A DNA stretch of 64,000 bases from Inia geoffrensis (lineage: Eukaryota > Chordata > Mammalia > Artiodactyla > Iniidae): contig CM070904.1 of NCBI GenBank assembly GCA_036417435.1, positions 130,634,695-130,698,694 on the forward strand. The letters run 5' to 3'. A model generated the notes under the pieces. It was given only the letters and a program-made list of their open reading frames with translations. It was not told the origin of the DNA and did no database searches. The position numbers were made by a program, and so were the translations under genes. Within the stretch, counting starts at the first letter, position 1; every line of letters starts with the position of its first letter. Below, in pieces: positions 1-12,335 of the stretch.

Positions 1-1
1 T

Positions 2-1678
2 GACACAAACAGATGGAGAGATACACCATGTTCTTGGATGGGAAAAATCAACACTGTGAAAATGACTATACTACCCAAAGCAATCTACAGATTCAGTGCA
101 ATCCCTATCAAACTACCAATGGCATTTTTCACAGAAGCAGAAGAAAAGGTTTCACAATTTGTATGGAAACACAAAAGACCCCAAATAGACAAAGCAATCT
201 TGAGAAAGAAAAACGGAGCTGGAGGAAACAGGCTCCTTGACTTCAAACTGTATTACAAGCCTACAGTAACCAAGACAATATGGTACTGGCACAAAAACAG
301 AAATATAGATCAATGGAACAGGATAGAAAGCCCAGAGATAGACACACACACATATGATCACCTTATCTTTGATAAAGGAGGCAAGAATATACAATGGAGA
401 AAAGACAACCTCTTCAAAGAGTGGTGCTGGGAAAACTGGACAGCTACATGTAAAAAATGAAATTAGAACACTCCATAACACCATACACAAAAATAAACTC
501 AAGATGGATTAAAGACCTAAATGTAAGGCCAGACACTATAAAACTGTCAGAGGAAAACATAGGCAGAACACTCTATGACATAAATCACAGCAAGATCCTT
601 TTGACCCACCTCCTAGAGAAACGGAAATAAAAACAAAAATAAACAAATGGGGCCTAATGAAATTTCAAAGCTTTTGCACAGCAAAGGGAACCATAAACAA
701 GACCAAAAGACAATCTTCAGAATGGGAGAAAATATTTGCAAATGAAGCAACTGACAAAGGATTAATCTCCAAAACATGCGAGCAGCTGATGCAGCTCAAT
801 ATCAAAGAAACAAACAGCCCAAATCCTAAAATGGGCAGAAGACCTAAAGAGACATTTCTCCAAAGAAGATGTACAGATTGCCAACAAACACATGAAAGAA
901 TGCTCAACATCATTAATCATTAGAGAAATGCAAATCAAAAGTACAGTGAGATATCACCTCACACTGGTCAGAATGGCCATCATCAAAAAATCTACAGGGC
1001 TTCCCTGGTGGCACAGTGGTTGAGAGTCCGCCTGCCCATGCAGGGATACGTGGGTTTGAGCCCCGGTCCAGGAAGATCCCACATGCCGCGGAGCGGCTGG
1101 GCCCGTGAACCATGGCCACTGAGACTGCATGTCTGGAGCCTGTGCTCTGCAATGGGAGAGGCCACAACAGTGAGAGGCCCACATACAGCAAAAAAAAAAA
1201 AAAAAAATCTACAACAATAAATGATGGAGAGGGTTTGGACAAAAGCGAACCCTCCTACACTGTTGTTGGGAATGTAAATTGATATAGCCCCTATGGAGAA
1301 CAATGTGGAGGTTGCTTAAAAATTAAAATAGAACTACCATATGACCCAGCAATCCCACTACTGGGCATATACCCTGAGAAAACCATAATTCAAAAAGAGT
1401 CATGTACCACAATGTTCATTGCAGCTCTATTTACAATAGCCAGCAGATGGAAACAACCTAAGTGTCCATCATCGGATGAATGGATAAAGAAGATGTGGCA
1501 CATATATACAATGGAATATTACTCAGCCATAAAAAGAAATGAAATTGAGCTATTTGTAATGAGGTGGATGGACCTAGAGTCTGTCATACAGAGTGAAGTA
1601 AGTCAGAAAGAGAAAAACAAATACTGTGTGCTAACACATATATATGGAATCTTAAAAAAAAAAAAAAAAAGGTTCTGA
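2..1678 (+). pseudogene. L1 ORF2 C-terminal fragment, frameshifted and SINE-disrupted
   Basis: Remnant of the C-terminal part of the L1 endonuclease/reverse-transcriptase protein, downstream of the RT core. Recognisable pieces lie in different frames. About 38-460 reads [21 protein letters not shown] and later WCWENW. From 657 it reads [14 protein letters not shown] and [17 protein letters not shown]. From 1412 it reads MFIAALFTIA and WIKKMWHIYTMEYY, the conserved L1 ORF2 tail. The first frame ends at a TGA at 458-460, apparently from a one-base loss in an A run. Further shifts lie around 460-657 and 780-923, and a SINE occupies 997-1201. Near the end an extra base in ggaatctta appears to remove the normal stop, so the frame runs to TGA at 1676. 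There is no intact product. Confidence 0.92.
997..1201 (+). mobile_element. CHR SINE (tRNA-derived), short form, inside the L1 ORF2
   Basis: Starts gggcttccctggtgg, has the pol III A-box-like tRNA-derived head and a degenerate B-box region (gggtttgagcccc), and ends in an A tract. A 12-bp target duplication aaaaaatctaca flanks it exactly (985-996 and 1202-1213). Deleting the SINE and one duplicate restores the L1 sequence. It is therefore younger than the L1 and was inserted by L1-type target-primed reverse transcription. Confidence 0.95.
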
Positions 1679-2039
1679 AGAACCTAGGGGCAGGACAGAA
1701 CAAAAACGCAGACGTAGAGAATGGACTTGAGGACACGGGGAGGGGAATGGGGAAGCTGGGACGAAGTGAGAGAGTGGCATGGACATATAGACACTACCAA
1801 ATGTAAAACAGCTAGCTAGTGGGAAGCAGCCGCATAGTACAGGGAGATCAGCTCGGTGCTTTGTGATCACCTAAAGGGGTGGGATAGGGTGGGTGGGAGG
1901 GAGACGCAAGAGGGATGGGATATGGGAATATAAGTATACGTATAGCTGACTCACTTTGCTCTACAGCAGAAACTAACACAACAATGTAAAGCAGTTTTAC
2001 TCCAATAAAGATGTTTAAAAAAAAAATTGAAAAAAAAAA

Positions 2040-2089
2040 TACCTCAGCAAAACTCTGAACAGGAGGAACAAGAGACTTTCCCAGTTGGT
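2040..2089. other. Short unassigned spacer
   Basis: Sequence between the L1 tail and a degraded LTR; nothing recognised. Confidence 0.6.
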
Positions 2090-2560
2090 GAAGAAACCCA
2101 TGTGCTGGTAGGGTGGTGCACCTGAGTTCCAGGAGGAGAGGGCTTGGAAGCTACCCTGCCCTCCCCTCCCCATGACTTTGCCCTGTGCACGTCTTCATCC
2201 GGCTAATTTGTATTCTTTTTTAAAAAAATGTAATTGCAAGTATAGTTCTTTCCTGAGTTCTGTGTGTCCTTCTAACAAATTATCAGATATGCGGTGGGGA
2301 GTTGTGAGAACTCCCAGATCTGCAGTCAAGTTGGACAGAAGTCTGGCAAGCCACGGGATACCATTTTTGGCTGCCATCCGAAGTGAGGGCAGTTCTCTGG
2401 GAACCTCGCCCTTTAACTGTGGGATCTGATATCAACCATAGGTAGGTAGTGTCTGAATTAAAGGACATTGCCCTTACCTTGGGGCCTGTGCTAATTCTGG
2501 GCAGTTGGGGTCAAAATTGAATTGATCTGTCAGATACCCAGTTTGTGTCTGAGAACTGGT
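2090..2560 (+). mobile_element. Degraded LTR-like repeat, same family as 26398-27108 in opposite orientation
   Basis: Blocks shared with the reverse complement of 26398-27108 occur in the same order: catgacttt/tgccctgtgca, ctgagttctgtg, aactgtgggatctgat and taggtaggtagtgtctgaatt. The order and spacing fit an endogenous-retrovirus LTR with R/U5 near the tattctttttt/ttctgtgtg part. The family is not assigned. Only the 3' half or so is preserved. Confidence 0.6.
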
Positions 2561-2689
2561 TTTTATGATCCCCTGGGATGCTAATAAAAATGTAGATTCC
2601 AGATTAGATCAGATAATCTGGGCCAGGGAATCCTCATTTTTCAGGAGTGCCTTAGTGCTAGTTATACTGGCGAGCCACGGGCGTACTCA

Positions 2690-3735
2690 TTAAAGCACAT
2701 TTGTAAAATATAAACAAGTGGAATGAAATGAAAAGTAAATCACTCTTAATCCCACCACGAAAACATCCTGGTATGTCTCCTTTGACTTTCCATGTAATTC
2801 CTTTTTATTATGATTTTGATCTTGCTGTATATTCAGGTTCATGTTCCGCTTTTTCCATTTAATATTCTATCAGACGTATTTTTCTTGTTATGATATACTC
2901 TTTTAAAATATAAGTAATCACTTCTGCCGTGTGTTTTCCTAACCGTCTTGTCTCTTTGGGGGATATTTATAATATTATCAGTTTGTCATTGTTATGAATT
3001 ACATTGTGATGAAAATCTTTCTCTCTGAAGCTTTTATGGTGTTTATTTGTTTTCATTACCTCAGGATTCCCAGAAGTTAGACTATCTGGTCTGTCACCAC
3101 AGATGGTTTCAGAACTCTGGATAAGCATTGTCCACTGCTGATCTAAGGGACTGTTTCCATACCTTCTGTGTCAATGACGTTTATTTTTATAAACTTTGTT
3201 AACTTGATAGGTCAAATGGTATGTAATTATTTTAATTGTATTTATTCCATCCTTAATGCTGCTGGAAATTTTCCCAAGTATTTGTTCACTAATTGTATTT
3301 CCTTTTGTGAATCTTTGGTTCATGACCCCCAACCCTATTCTTCCATTGGCATTTTGCTGTGAAATTAACCCTCTGTCTGCATGTTGACCACAATTACATT
3401 TTCTTTATCCATTTACTCTGAAATCCCGGTTATATCTTTAATACACTGGTATTTAAAATTTTTATCTAGCCAAAATCTGATTACCTTTTCCTTGGTAATT
3501 TCTTCCATTGCTTCAAAACTTATAAAGCTTATCCTTCTCCAAAGATGTGATGATCAATGTTTGTTTTCTTGAGTTTTTTTGCCCTTTTAAAAAATAGATG
3601 ATTAAATATGTCCCTCTTGAATCCATCTAGGAAGTATGTCGGTCTATGGGAAGAAATAATCTAAATAAGTTATTCTTTCTAAATGTTATGGTTCCACAAT
3701 CACTTGTTGAAGGATCTTTCCTTTCTTCTCTGATG
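2690..3735 (-). mobile_element. Ancient L1 (L1ME-like) 3' region, antisense
   Basis: The plus strand shows the antisense signature of old L1 3' ends in order: taatcccaccac near 2750, an AT-rich body with tttgtgaatctttggttcatg near 3305, then gaatccatctaggaagta and aatcacttgttgaa near 3620-3713. Strongly diverged; no open frame of interest. Confidence 0.65.
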
Positions 3736-4324
3736 GTCTGGGATGGTTGCAGTTTTGCATTTAAGGCCCTGGTCCCTTTGCAGAACAACTGTTTGTCTAC
3801 AGCTTTGGGTAAGAGTAAGTCTGTGTCATGTCCAGTTCTGCAGCCCCAAAACTAAACATAGCCCACAGGCTCTCCAGGAAAGCTTTAGAATGACCTTAAA
3901 ATGTACACGTGTAGAAAGGAGGTGAGTCCAAGAGGCGGCTGTTCCAAAGGGTAGGAATTCTTCTCCGGGAGAGCCATCCTGAACTTTGGGCTTCATGCCT
4001 TCGTATGACTGATCATGTTTATTCATTTCTTTACACTTTGGCACTTGAGGACTTTTTTCCAGGAAAATCCCCATCCATTGGCATGACTTGTTCTCAGCTT
4101 TTATTTTTACATTGCTTCTGTGAAATGGATAAATATTTTTAGATGTTCTCTTTTGCCACAAATGGAAGAAAATGGTGAAGGTCTTAGAGTCTGCTTGTGG
4201 TTTCATTTCATCGCATACTATATGTTCGTTGGTGTGAAAAACACACTTTCAAAAGCACTGAGGCCCCAAACTGGACTTGGAGACTAGTCACTAGGGCCCA
4301 GAGAATGAACACAGTCCTGCTTTT
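3736..4324. other. Unique DNA, nothing recognised
   Basis: Mixed-composition sequence without a repeat or coding signature that I can identify. Confidence 0.5.
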
Positions 4325-4540
4325 TCAAGTCAGATCCACCTCAGATTCACTGGGCTTTGAACTCTCAACAGCCACAGCAGTGTGATTGGTGCTGGTGACT
4401 TAACCCTTCTGAGAATTAGTTTCCTCGTTTGCAAAATGGGGATAAAATAACCCATCTCAGAGTCCCTGTCCCTGGCACGTAGTAGGCAAGATTTGCAAGT
4501 ATTATTATTATTTTTGTTGTTGTCATTAGTAGTAGTGACG
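4325..4540 (+). repeat. MIR SINE, sense
   Basis: Shows gacttaaccctt, ttagtttcctcgtttgcaaa and atggggataaaataac followed by cctggcacgtagtaggc and a tattattatta tail, the standard order of the conserved MIR core and 3' end. Confidence 0.8.
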
Positions 4541-4889
4541 GTGGATATTACTGATATTGTTTCTGTTCTTGTTTTTGTCATTTCTGCCAAAGAATGGGTT
4601 CTACAGATAAAGGGGGACAATCCTGGGCCCCAGGGCAAAAGCCTCAGAAAGAATCTTCCAGTCTTTTGTTGTGGGCTCGAATTCCATCTCTTCGGTTGGG
4701 AATGCGAGATGAAACAGGGAGATATATTCTGACTAAAATGTCCCAGAATGTCAGAGTTGAAGGTAACCCCAATACCTAGGGTACAGAGGTGACAGAGGAT
4801 GCATATAGGTTTTCTGACCCTATGCATGTGGCTTATAATTGCATTTAGATTTCCACTTGGAATTTCATTGTCATGAATGAGCTGTGCAT
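4541..4889. other. Unique DNA
   Basis: No repeat, exon or RNA signature recognised. Confidence 0.45.
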
Positions 4890-4995
4890 CAGTGGGATAT
4901 TTACTCCCTGTGCTGGGCCTTGGTTTCTTTGTCTGTAAAATGGAAATGAAGGGTCAGATGATCTGCGTGAGCCCTGCCGGCTTTCCACTGCTGCT
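4890..4995 (+). repeat. MIR fragment, sense
   Basis: ttggtttctttgtctgtaaa followed by atggaaatgaagggtcagatgat matches the 3' half of a MIR; only about 100 bp is recognisable. Confidence 0.65.
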
Positions 4996-6045
4996 CTATG
5001 TAGAGCAGGATCTCCTGGGAGGAGAATCGTGACCCACTGCTTCTCTCCCCACTGGCCAGCATCACGGATTCATGAGCCAGTAGGCTTGACAAATGACCCC
5101 CACTTCCCCAGCACTTTTTGTGTGCTCCTCCCAACACCAAGCCCCAAATACAAGGCTCTGTGCTTCCAGGAAGGGGCTCGTAGCTTCAACCCTGCCAGCA
5201 CCCCTACAAGTGCAGACATTTCCCCACTGACCGACATCAAAGTCATGGTCAGGGCCAATCTTGCTGCCCCATTCTCATCCAAAAGGAATTTGCCCAAGGA
5301 CAGTTCAGCGTGAATGAAGCTTCCCATAGCGGTCCAAGAGGTAAAAAGTTCATAAACTCAGCTGCAAGTTACATCCTGTTTGGCACTGTGGGAAATCACT
5401 GGACTTAGGAACATATTTCTAGCCCTGAACCTCCTTCAGGAAATTATGTTGCCCTTTCCGACGCTCTGGCTATGAAATGCTATGGGAATTCCATTACACA
5501 GAAGTTCTGCTGCCTTCTCAGAGTTGTACCTGACGGGAAGAATGCCAGTCTTATCTAACTCGGAAAATGCATAATTCCATGGAAAAGACCTGGAAACAAT
5601 CCAGAGATTTCAAAACTCAGGGGTATTTAAATTATCCCGAGATGCCAGTGTCTGCAGATCAACCTATGCCACCGATTTCCTTTGGAGATGAAGGGTAAGC
5701 ACTCAAATGCTCCATGAGGGTCATTGTCAAAGTTAAGGCAGGCCGAATGCTTCTCTATTTTTTCCCTCAATTGTCGGTAACTTCATTGTAGGGCACTGTT
5801 TTCCTCCTCATGTCAGCAGACCAGCGTTTCTAGCTAGGCATGAAATTTCTGGCCTTTGCTATACGTGTAAGATAGGTACTACATGACAGGGAACATGATT
5901 TGACCTGTTGCAATATGTTTTATTTTACCAAACATTTATTAAATGGTTTTGAAAATCTTTCCCTCTTCCCTTGGAATCAAAAAAGGTAACAGGGCTGGGA
6001 AAGGCCTACCTGTCACCTGGCTGGTGATAGGGCTTTGGAATCAGA
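4996..6045. other. Unique DNA
   Basis: Moderately GC-rich at first, then mixed. No repeat family, splice-framed coding block or RNA gene recognised. Confidence 0.45.
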
Positions 6046-6265
6046 AAATATGACACTCATTCATTCATTCAAGCAGCATGCATTTACAAGGTAACTGCCA
6101 GTTCCGGATGCAGTGTTTGCCACATCTGTCCCCTTCCTCCACTGTCTCTGGCTTGAATTTGACCTCTTGCTAGCATCTGAGACGCACTTCTGCATCTGCT
6201 AATGCCAGCACAGAGCAGGCATGGGCAGATGCTTTCTGAATGAATGCATTTTGAATGGGTGAATG
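6046..6265. repeat. Short L2/MIR-type relics
   Basis: Starts with tcattcattcattcaagcag (L2-like antisense end) and finishes with agcacagagcaggcatgg and tgaatgaatgcattttgaat (L2-like sense end). Orientation is mixed and only the terminal motifs are recognisable. Confidence 0.35.
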
Positions 6266-7042
6266 ACACAAAAATTCTATTCTTATGACACCTACCGAAT
6301 TCCTGTTAGCCCTGGTGTCCTGTCCCAGCTCCATCATATATCCAGCCACTGGGGCAGGACAGCTGGCCAGGATACCTCCTGAAAACTTGGATTCTGAAGC
6401 AGATGCTCAGCTGTGTGTCCCAGGGAGGATGGGCAGGGCCCCTTGGGTTGCTGGCACCCTCCGAACACCCCATCTACAAACCCTTCCAAATCTCTCACCA
6501 GTGGACTTGGTGTGAGCTTTGGACTCTGCTCTGAGCAGCCCGTGGTCCTGGGAAACAGGGTCTCGCTTTTGCCCTGGTCTCCTTGGGCAGGACTCCCGTA
6601 ATGATCCCATCTTACAACACACTCCTGTTCCCACTCTGAGCACCCGTCTCTGCTCCCCACCAGACACCTGGTACTCTGTTTGCTGTCCTTGAGAGCCTGG
6701 ACCATTTCCTGGAGGCTCTATGGCCTTCAATTCCCTGTTGGCTCCCTCCCAGCCCAGGCTCAGTCCTCTGCCTCCCGGCCCCTCCCAAAGGCCTGACCAG
6801 GTTCTTTCTGGTGACGAGCGAGCTCAGCTTTGCCGTCCTCCTGCTGGGTATGTTTCTCGAGGACCGACCAAGGACGGAACCTTGTCCTGGTCCCCTCCTG
6901 CATCAGCCAGTATCTTGCACATGGGCAGCCCAAGAAATATTTTGTGCTCTGAACCCTTGACATGAACTAGCTTCCCCCAGTTGGTGTGAATTACAAACTG
7001 GAGAGAGAACTTCAGACAATAAGGATCCTATTTCATATACTT
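6266..7042. other. Unique GC-rich DNA
   Basis: Pyrimidine-rich unique sequence. Several 100-120 codon frames overlap on both strands with no family resemblance and look like chance frames. Confidence 0.45.
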
Positions 7043-7059
7043 TCAACTCGGAGAATTTT

Positions 7060-7267
7060 TTTTTTTTTTTTTTTTGCGGTACGCGGGCCTCTCACTGTTG
7101 TGGCCTCTCCCGTTGCGGAGCACAGGCTCCGGACGCGCAGGCTCAGTGTCCACGGCTCCCGGGCCCAGCCGCTCCGCGGTATGTGGGATCTTCCAGGACC
7201 GGGGCACGAACCCGCATCCCCCGCATCGGCAGGCGGACTCCCAACCACTGCGCCACCAGGGAAGCCC
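7060..7267 (-). mobile_element. CHR SINE, short form, antisense
   Basis: Begins with a T tract and gcggtacgcgggcctctcac and ends gccaccagggaagccc, the reverse complement of the CHR consensus. Perfect 17-bp target duplications tcaactcggagaatttt lie at 7043-7059 and 7268-7284, immediately beside the 3' end of an antisense L1. Confidence 0.96.
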
Positions 7268-7284
7268 TCAACTCGGAGAATTTT

Positions 7285-7925
7285 AAGCAGCTTTATTGAG
7301 ACATGGTTGACACACAGCACACTGCACGTATTGTAACTGTACAATTTGGTAAATGTGGACATTTTTATACACTTGTGAAACCCTCACCACACTCAGCGTG
7401 GAAAACACCTGCATCACCTGCAAAGGTTTCTTCCTTAGTCCTTCTCATCCCTCCCTCCCACCTGTGCCCACCCCCTCCCTTCCACAGGCAACCACTGATC
7501 TTAGTTCTGTCACTATGGATTACTTTGCACTTTCTAGAACTTTAGGTAAATGCAATCACATAGTCTGTAATCATTTTTGTCTTGCCTCACTCAGCATAAT
7601 TATTTTGAGATTCGTTTATGCTGTGTTTATCGAAAATTCTTTCCTTTTTATTTCTGAGTAGTGCTCCATTGGGTGGTTGCACCACAATTCTGTTTTATCC
7701 ATTCGCGTGTTGGATATTGGGCTGTTTCCAGCCTTTGGCTGTTGCAAGAAGCCTTCTATGAGCCTTTATGTACAAGTCTCTGGATGGATATTGCCTTGGG
7801 TCAATACCTAAGAGTGAGATAGCTGAGTCCTAGATCAGGCTCACGTTTAACTCTTCAAGAAGCCATCAGACTGTTTCCCAAAGTGGCTGAGTCATTGTAC
7901 ATTCCCCCCAGCAGTGTATCAGCAT
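7285..7925 (-). mobile_element. L1 (L1MB-like) 3' end, antisense
   Basis: The plus strand reads agctttattgagacatggtt, then ggcaaccactgatctta, actcagcataattattttga, ctgagtagtgctccattg, ttatccattcgcgtgttgga and cccaaagtggctgagtcatt. This is the well-known antisense series of an old L1 3' UTR and ORF2 tail. The 3' end abuts the SINE target duplication at 7284. Confidence 0.85.
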
Positions 7926-8515
7926 GCTGGGTGCTCCCCAATCTGCAGATGCTTCTGACTGAGTCCACACTAGTAGCATTTCGAAAGACCGTTGCTGAGG
8001 AAATGCCAAGAGATTCGGGATTTCTCAGAAGCACTGAAACGTCTGGGATTGGAAGTATGTGCAATATTCCAGCTATTCCAGCCCACTTCACAGATCCTGC
8101 CAGGCTCTTGGCTATTGGGGTGGGGCCCTTTCTGCAACTCAGTGCTCTCCTCCCAGCTCCTAGTCCAAATGCAACCTTGTTCTAGTGACCAGAGTATGGC
8201 GGGGGGTGCACTTGGGGGAAACCACACTCTCCTTGTCTGTGTTAGACTGCACTGATTTCCCTTCCCTTGTCCAAGCCACCGTAGAGCTTAGACTGTCCTG
8301 CACAGACCTGCAATCAGAGTCTGGTAAATGGTTGAGCAGATCGGTCTCTTTGACTAAGAAGCAGTAATGTTTGGATTTCCATGGTGTTTTTCTAACACTT
8401 AAAATTATGATACTCTAACTTCTTAGTAGATCCTGATTTCAAGATACCCAAGAAAATCAGATAATAAGAGAAGCTATGGACTTAGTAGCTTATAGAAGGG
8501 CTTTACATGATGAAT
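7926..8515. other. Unique DNA
   Basis: Nothing recognised apart from chance frames of up to about 100 codons. Confidence 0.45.
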
Positions 8516-9260
8516 ACTAACTCTGGATGGCATGTAGTCCCTCAGATATTTACCACCTGTTTTGTGCCAGGTGCTGTACCAAACGCCACAGGGAAAGCAA
8601 AGGCACGTGGCGAATGGGCGAGCAGAAACAACCAGGTACCTACTGACCATGGGCGTTCCCGTGAAATGGCTTGGAGCTCAAGGGGTTTCAAAAGAATGAA
8701 AGCCTTGCCAGACTTGGGGAGATGCTAGAGAGCTTTGTGGGGCTGTAGAATTTCAAAGCAGGAGAGGTATAGAATTTGTAGGATTTCATGGGCTTAGCTG
8801 GCGAGAGTAGGAAGGCTTGAGTTGGGGCAAAGTGGAGGGAATTATAAGTTGAGAAAAAAGCAGGAACAATGTCTTGGAGGTAGAGAAATGCCCAGCCACC
8901 GAATTTGCTGGGGAGTTAAGTCCAAGAGGAGATAAGGTTAGGGGGGTACTGGGCATACTGCTGAGGTTCTTTAATAACCAGGAGAGGGAGTTGTGTCTCT
9001 GAAGGCAGGAGGAGGTGTGGACAGCTGGTGAGCAGGTGATGACAGCCAGAGCTGCCCCCAGGGAGAAACGCCCCAGCCTAGCATGGACGTAGTGGAGTTG
9101 GGGAGACAGTGGAGCAAGGATGCTGCTCGGATGCTTCCAGAGAAGACCAGGTGGGAGATGCTGAATGTCTGCATCATGGTGGGGACAGAAGGAGGGGTGA
9201 GTGTGAGAGGAAACTCAGAGGGAGACCACAGGACTAGAAAGCAATCCAGTTCAGGGTCAG
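8516..9260 (-). repeat. L2 LINE remnant, antisense (tentative)
   Basis: ttttgtgccaggtgctgtac near 8560, then a purine-rich body (gaggtggacag/ggagatgctgaatg style) as in antisense L2. Strongly decayed; the boundaries are uncertain. Confidence 0.4.
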
Positions 9261-10169
9261 AGAGGGAGGAGCTTTAAGGTTGGGAGTGAGGTGATGCTGA
9301 GGCTGGTGGAGCTGGTGGGACCGTCCATTGTAACGGGACAAGTAGAGGCAGGAGGGAGCTCAGGATGGGGAAGGAATAACAGTAACTCCCCTGTCCTGAC
9401 CTGACTACAGGTACGCCTCTGGTCCTCACGAGCAACCCTATCAGGCGGGCACTTGTGATACAGCTTAGGAAGCTGAGTTGGCATTACTTTTATCATTATA
9501 CTCAGATAATAAATGAGGCATAGAAGGATGAAATCTTCAAGTGATTCCCTTAAGGACTCATGTCTTTGATGGTTATAGATGCTACATGGGTTCTTTAGAT
9601 GCCAAATCTCGTACATATTGACTTAGAGAAGAATGAAAAGATGGAGCTGAATGATATCATGTGGAAAAGTGAGGAAGTGAATAGTCGTTGTACCAGTTAA
9701 GGTAACACGAGCTGCCTAAAAAATCTGAGACTTAACCCAACACATGATCCCTCCCTTGGGTAACAGTGTCCCTGGTCAGTGGTTGAGTCTGACCATCCAG
9801 TGACCCTGGGCAACTCTGGCTCTGCCCCCTTCAACGTGTGCTTTACATGGCTGCTGTGGGTGTGGACCCCAGGTCCAATCAGGAGAAGAAAGGGAGAAGG
9901 TCCAGGTGTTATAATTCAGCTGCTTGGCCACATCTAACTGCAAGGGAAGCTGGGGGAAGAAAAAGAGAGTCTGGTGCTCGGCTTCGAGTCTCTGCCATGG
10001 TCACTGACAGAGTCCACACTCTGGTGAGGGTATTTGAGACCATCTAAAGGCCAAAACCTTTAGATCACGTCATGAGTGGAAACCCCTTTAGTCTATTAAC
10101 AAGTATGCAAGTATTCAAGTCCTGGTGAATGGATCACAGTCTTACCTTTAAACTCATAGCACTGAATCC
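9261..10169. other. Unique DNA
   Basis: No recognisable gene. The stretch 9690-9980 has LTR-like composition but could not be placed in a family. Confidence 0.4.
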
Positions 10170-10385
10170 GCTGGACAGCAGTGCTGCATTGAAAGGAACA
10201 CTTAGTTCCAGCCTTGGCCCCATCTTCCTAGCCTGTGACCCTGACGATGTCCTACTTCTGTGAGCCTCAATTTCTTCATCTGTAAAGACCAAGATCACGA
10301 CACCTGGATCAAATAGATAAAAGAGAACAACGTATCTTATAGATGGTAGAGCGCTACAAAAAATATAAGACACTACAGCGTCTCT
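10170..10385 (+). repeat. MIR SINE, sense, diverged
   Basis: tagcctgtgaccctgacgat, cctcaatttcttcatctgta and aagaccaagatcacgacacc correspond to the MIR core and 3' half in order. Confidence 0.65.
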
Positions 10386-11199
10386 GCATGATTATGGTTG
10401 CTCTTGGGTGGAAGGGATGCAAGTTAAGTGTAGCTAGAAATGAACACCCGCGTTTAGTGACTCTATCTCCATTACTAAGTACCCAGTTATCTGAACTGAT
10501 AAAGTTGGCTCAGACCCCAGGCTGACTGCCAGAGTGGGTTATTGTACAAGTGACTGGGGAGTCTTCAGAAAAGAGAGCACGATCAATGGAAGACACTTTG
10601 TTTTCCTTAAGAGCAAATCCTAACAGTTTACATTTACCCTTGGCTTTACTTTTACCCAAACCATGCAATGTTACTGTGATTCTATTAGAGATAGCAGATG
10701 TCCTCATCTGTGGGTCCACAAGCCCAACAAATCACATTGCTTTTCATTTTTCCATGTTTGGGCTCCTTTCTTTTCCTTTACAGTGTGAACACAAGCACAC
10801 AATCCTGGCATGATGGAAATCCTTGTGACTTAACAGTAATTTTTAAAACAATACAAAATTATGGTATTAAAGCAAAATTGGCAGCTATAATGTTAACGAT
10901 GGCAAGTTAGTCCACTTTGTTTATGTATCATCATTTTCTCAGTTTCTTATCGTAAGATTACTTGTTTTCCCACATGAATGTGTAATACTGTACTGAATAC
11001 TTCTCTAGAGCAGCTTTGCTCTTTTGAATTACTTCTAGAGTGGCGATTACTCAGTCAAAACGAAGGAACCTTTATGTGGTTCTCAGTCAGTAATGCCATG
11101 TTGACTTCAGAAAATATTCCTACCACTTTACATTTTCACAAACAATATAAGAATATGATTATTTCATAACTCCCATGCCAGCACTGGGTATGTAGCTTT
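10386..11199. other. Unique DNA
   Basis: AT-rich toward the right end; nothing identified. Confidence 0.45.
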
Positions 11200-12335
11200 T
11201 CTATTATTTTATTGATATAACAACTTTAATTGCTATCTCATTTTTTTGTTTGTTTTTAGAGCATAACAAATACAAACTTATTTTAGAAGAATTATAAAAT
11301 CTAGATATAGGCAAAGAGAACAAAACAAAAGCCACCTGTAATTCCATCTTCTAGAGATAGTCTAATATGATAATGTCTTTCCAAAATTATTTCTATGCAC
11401 ATATATAAGGAGACAATAGATAATGCTTATTTAAATAATAATGCAAGTGTTTGCACTGGATACCAGACCTTAACCTCTTTTTCATTTAATAATATGTCAC
11501 AAGCATTTGTTTGGAAACTATCAGAAAGTATATTTCTCTTAATTCCACATTTTAGGACATTCAACTTAACAGTCTTGACGCTTGTTTTAAAACTCTAATT
11601 AATCAGCCTTGTACCAAGCCTTTTGCCAACATTCTCAGTGTGTCTTTAGCGTAAAGTGTGGCAGTGGGATTCCTGGGTGAAATTTGTTGTCTTGATTCAC
11701 TTCCACATATTTATCCTTGAATCGCGTCATTCCACACGGCTCGAGTTTCCCAGACCCACAGCAGGAGGAGGCAGTACAGAAGTCTTTCCCAATCGAATAG
11801 GTGGAAAACACATCAATTTTTAAGTTTGACTTTGCTTATTGACAAAATGAAATATTTTCAAAGCTTAGTGATCATGTGAATTTATTATTTTATAAATAAT
11901 TTATTCATGACCTCATTTTTAAATTGTTTGAGAACTCCTATTTTATTAAGGACTTCAATTTTTTTATCTTACATGCTGAGAATATTTCCATTATGTTGAC
12001 CTACTTTTAATTTTTTATAGGTTGTATTAATATATGCATACTTGTGGTTTTTAGGTTTGAAAAATCAACAAACATCTTTGTGTATTCTGAATGCAGTATT
12101 ATGCAGAGAAAGTCCAAACCTGTACCAGGGTTTTTTTTCACTAACATTTTCTTCTAGCTTTACATTTTTTTCATTATTTTATGATTTCACTTAAAAAGAA
12201 TCTGTCTGTCTTTAATTCTGATGGAATGTGTTTGACTCAACTGAGATAAAGATCTACACTAAGCAGTTAACCAATTATCTCATCACCCTTTTGAATAATT
12301 CATCCTTTCAACCGTTATTTGAAATACCATCCAAG
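11200..12335 (-). mobile_element. Ancient L1 (L1ME-like) 3' region, antisense
   Basis: cacctgtaattccatcttct, then ttcatttaataatatgtcac, the AT-rich decayed 3' UTR, and a final ttgaataattcatccttt. This is the same ordered set of antisense landmarks as in 2690-3735, in very old condition. Confidence 0.6.

Larger units (their letters stand above)
1..2039 (+). mobile_element. LINE-1 3' portion (cetartiodactyl-type L1), interrupted by a CHR SINE
   Basis: The 3' part of an L1 retrotransposon; its 5' part lies beyond the left edge. It begins inside ORF2, runs into a purine-rich 3' UTR at about 1680 (gaacctagggg, then a ggatggg-rich stretch) and ends with a polyadenylation-like ccaataaagatg at about 2005-2016 and an A-rich tail to about 2039. 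The 3' UTR is the kind I associate with relatively recent L1s of whales and even-toed ungulates. A SINE with its own target duplication sits inside ORF2 (997-1201). The copy is dead: ORF2 is frameshifted and interrupted. No target duplication can be seen because the 5' end is outside the window. Confidence 0.95.

Noticed and set aside
38..460. Functional reverse transcriptase gene
   Set aside because: Only the C-terminal part of L1 ORF2, frameshifted at about 455 and again downstream, and cut by a SINE.
6334..6965. Overlapping 100-120 codon frames on both strands
   Set aside because: GC-rich unique DNA with chance frames; no domains or splice structure visible.
7250..7267. CTCF site in the antisense CHR SINE (ccaccagggaagc)
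   Set aside because: Matches about 9 of 12 core positions but lacks the GGC end of the core. Too weak to call without ChIP data.
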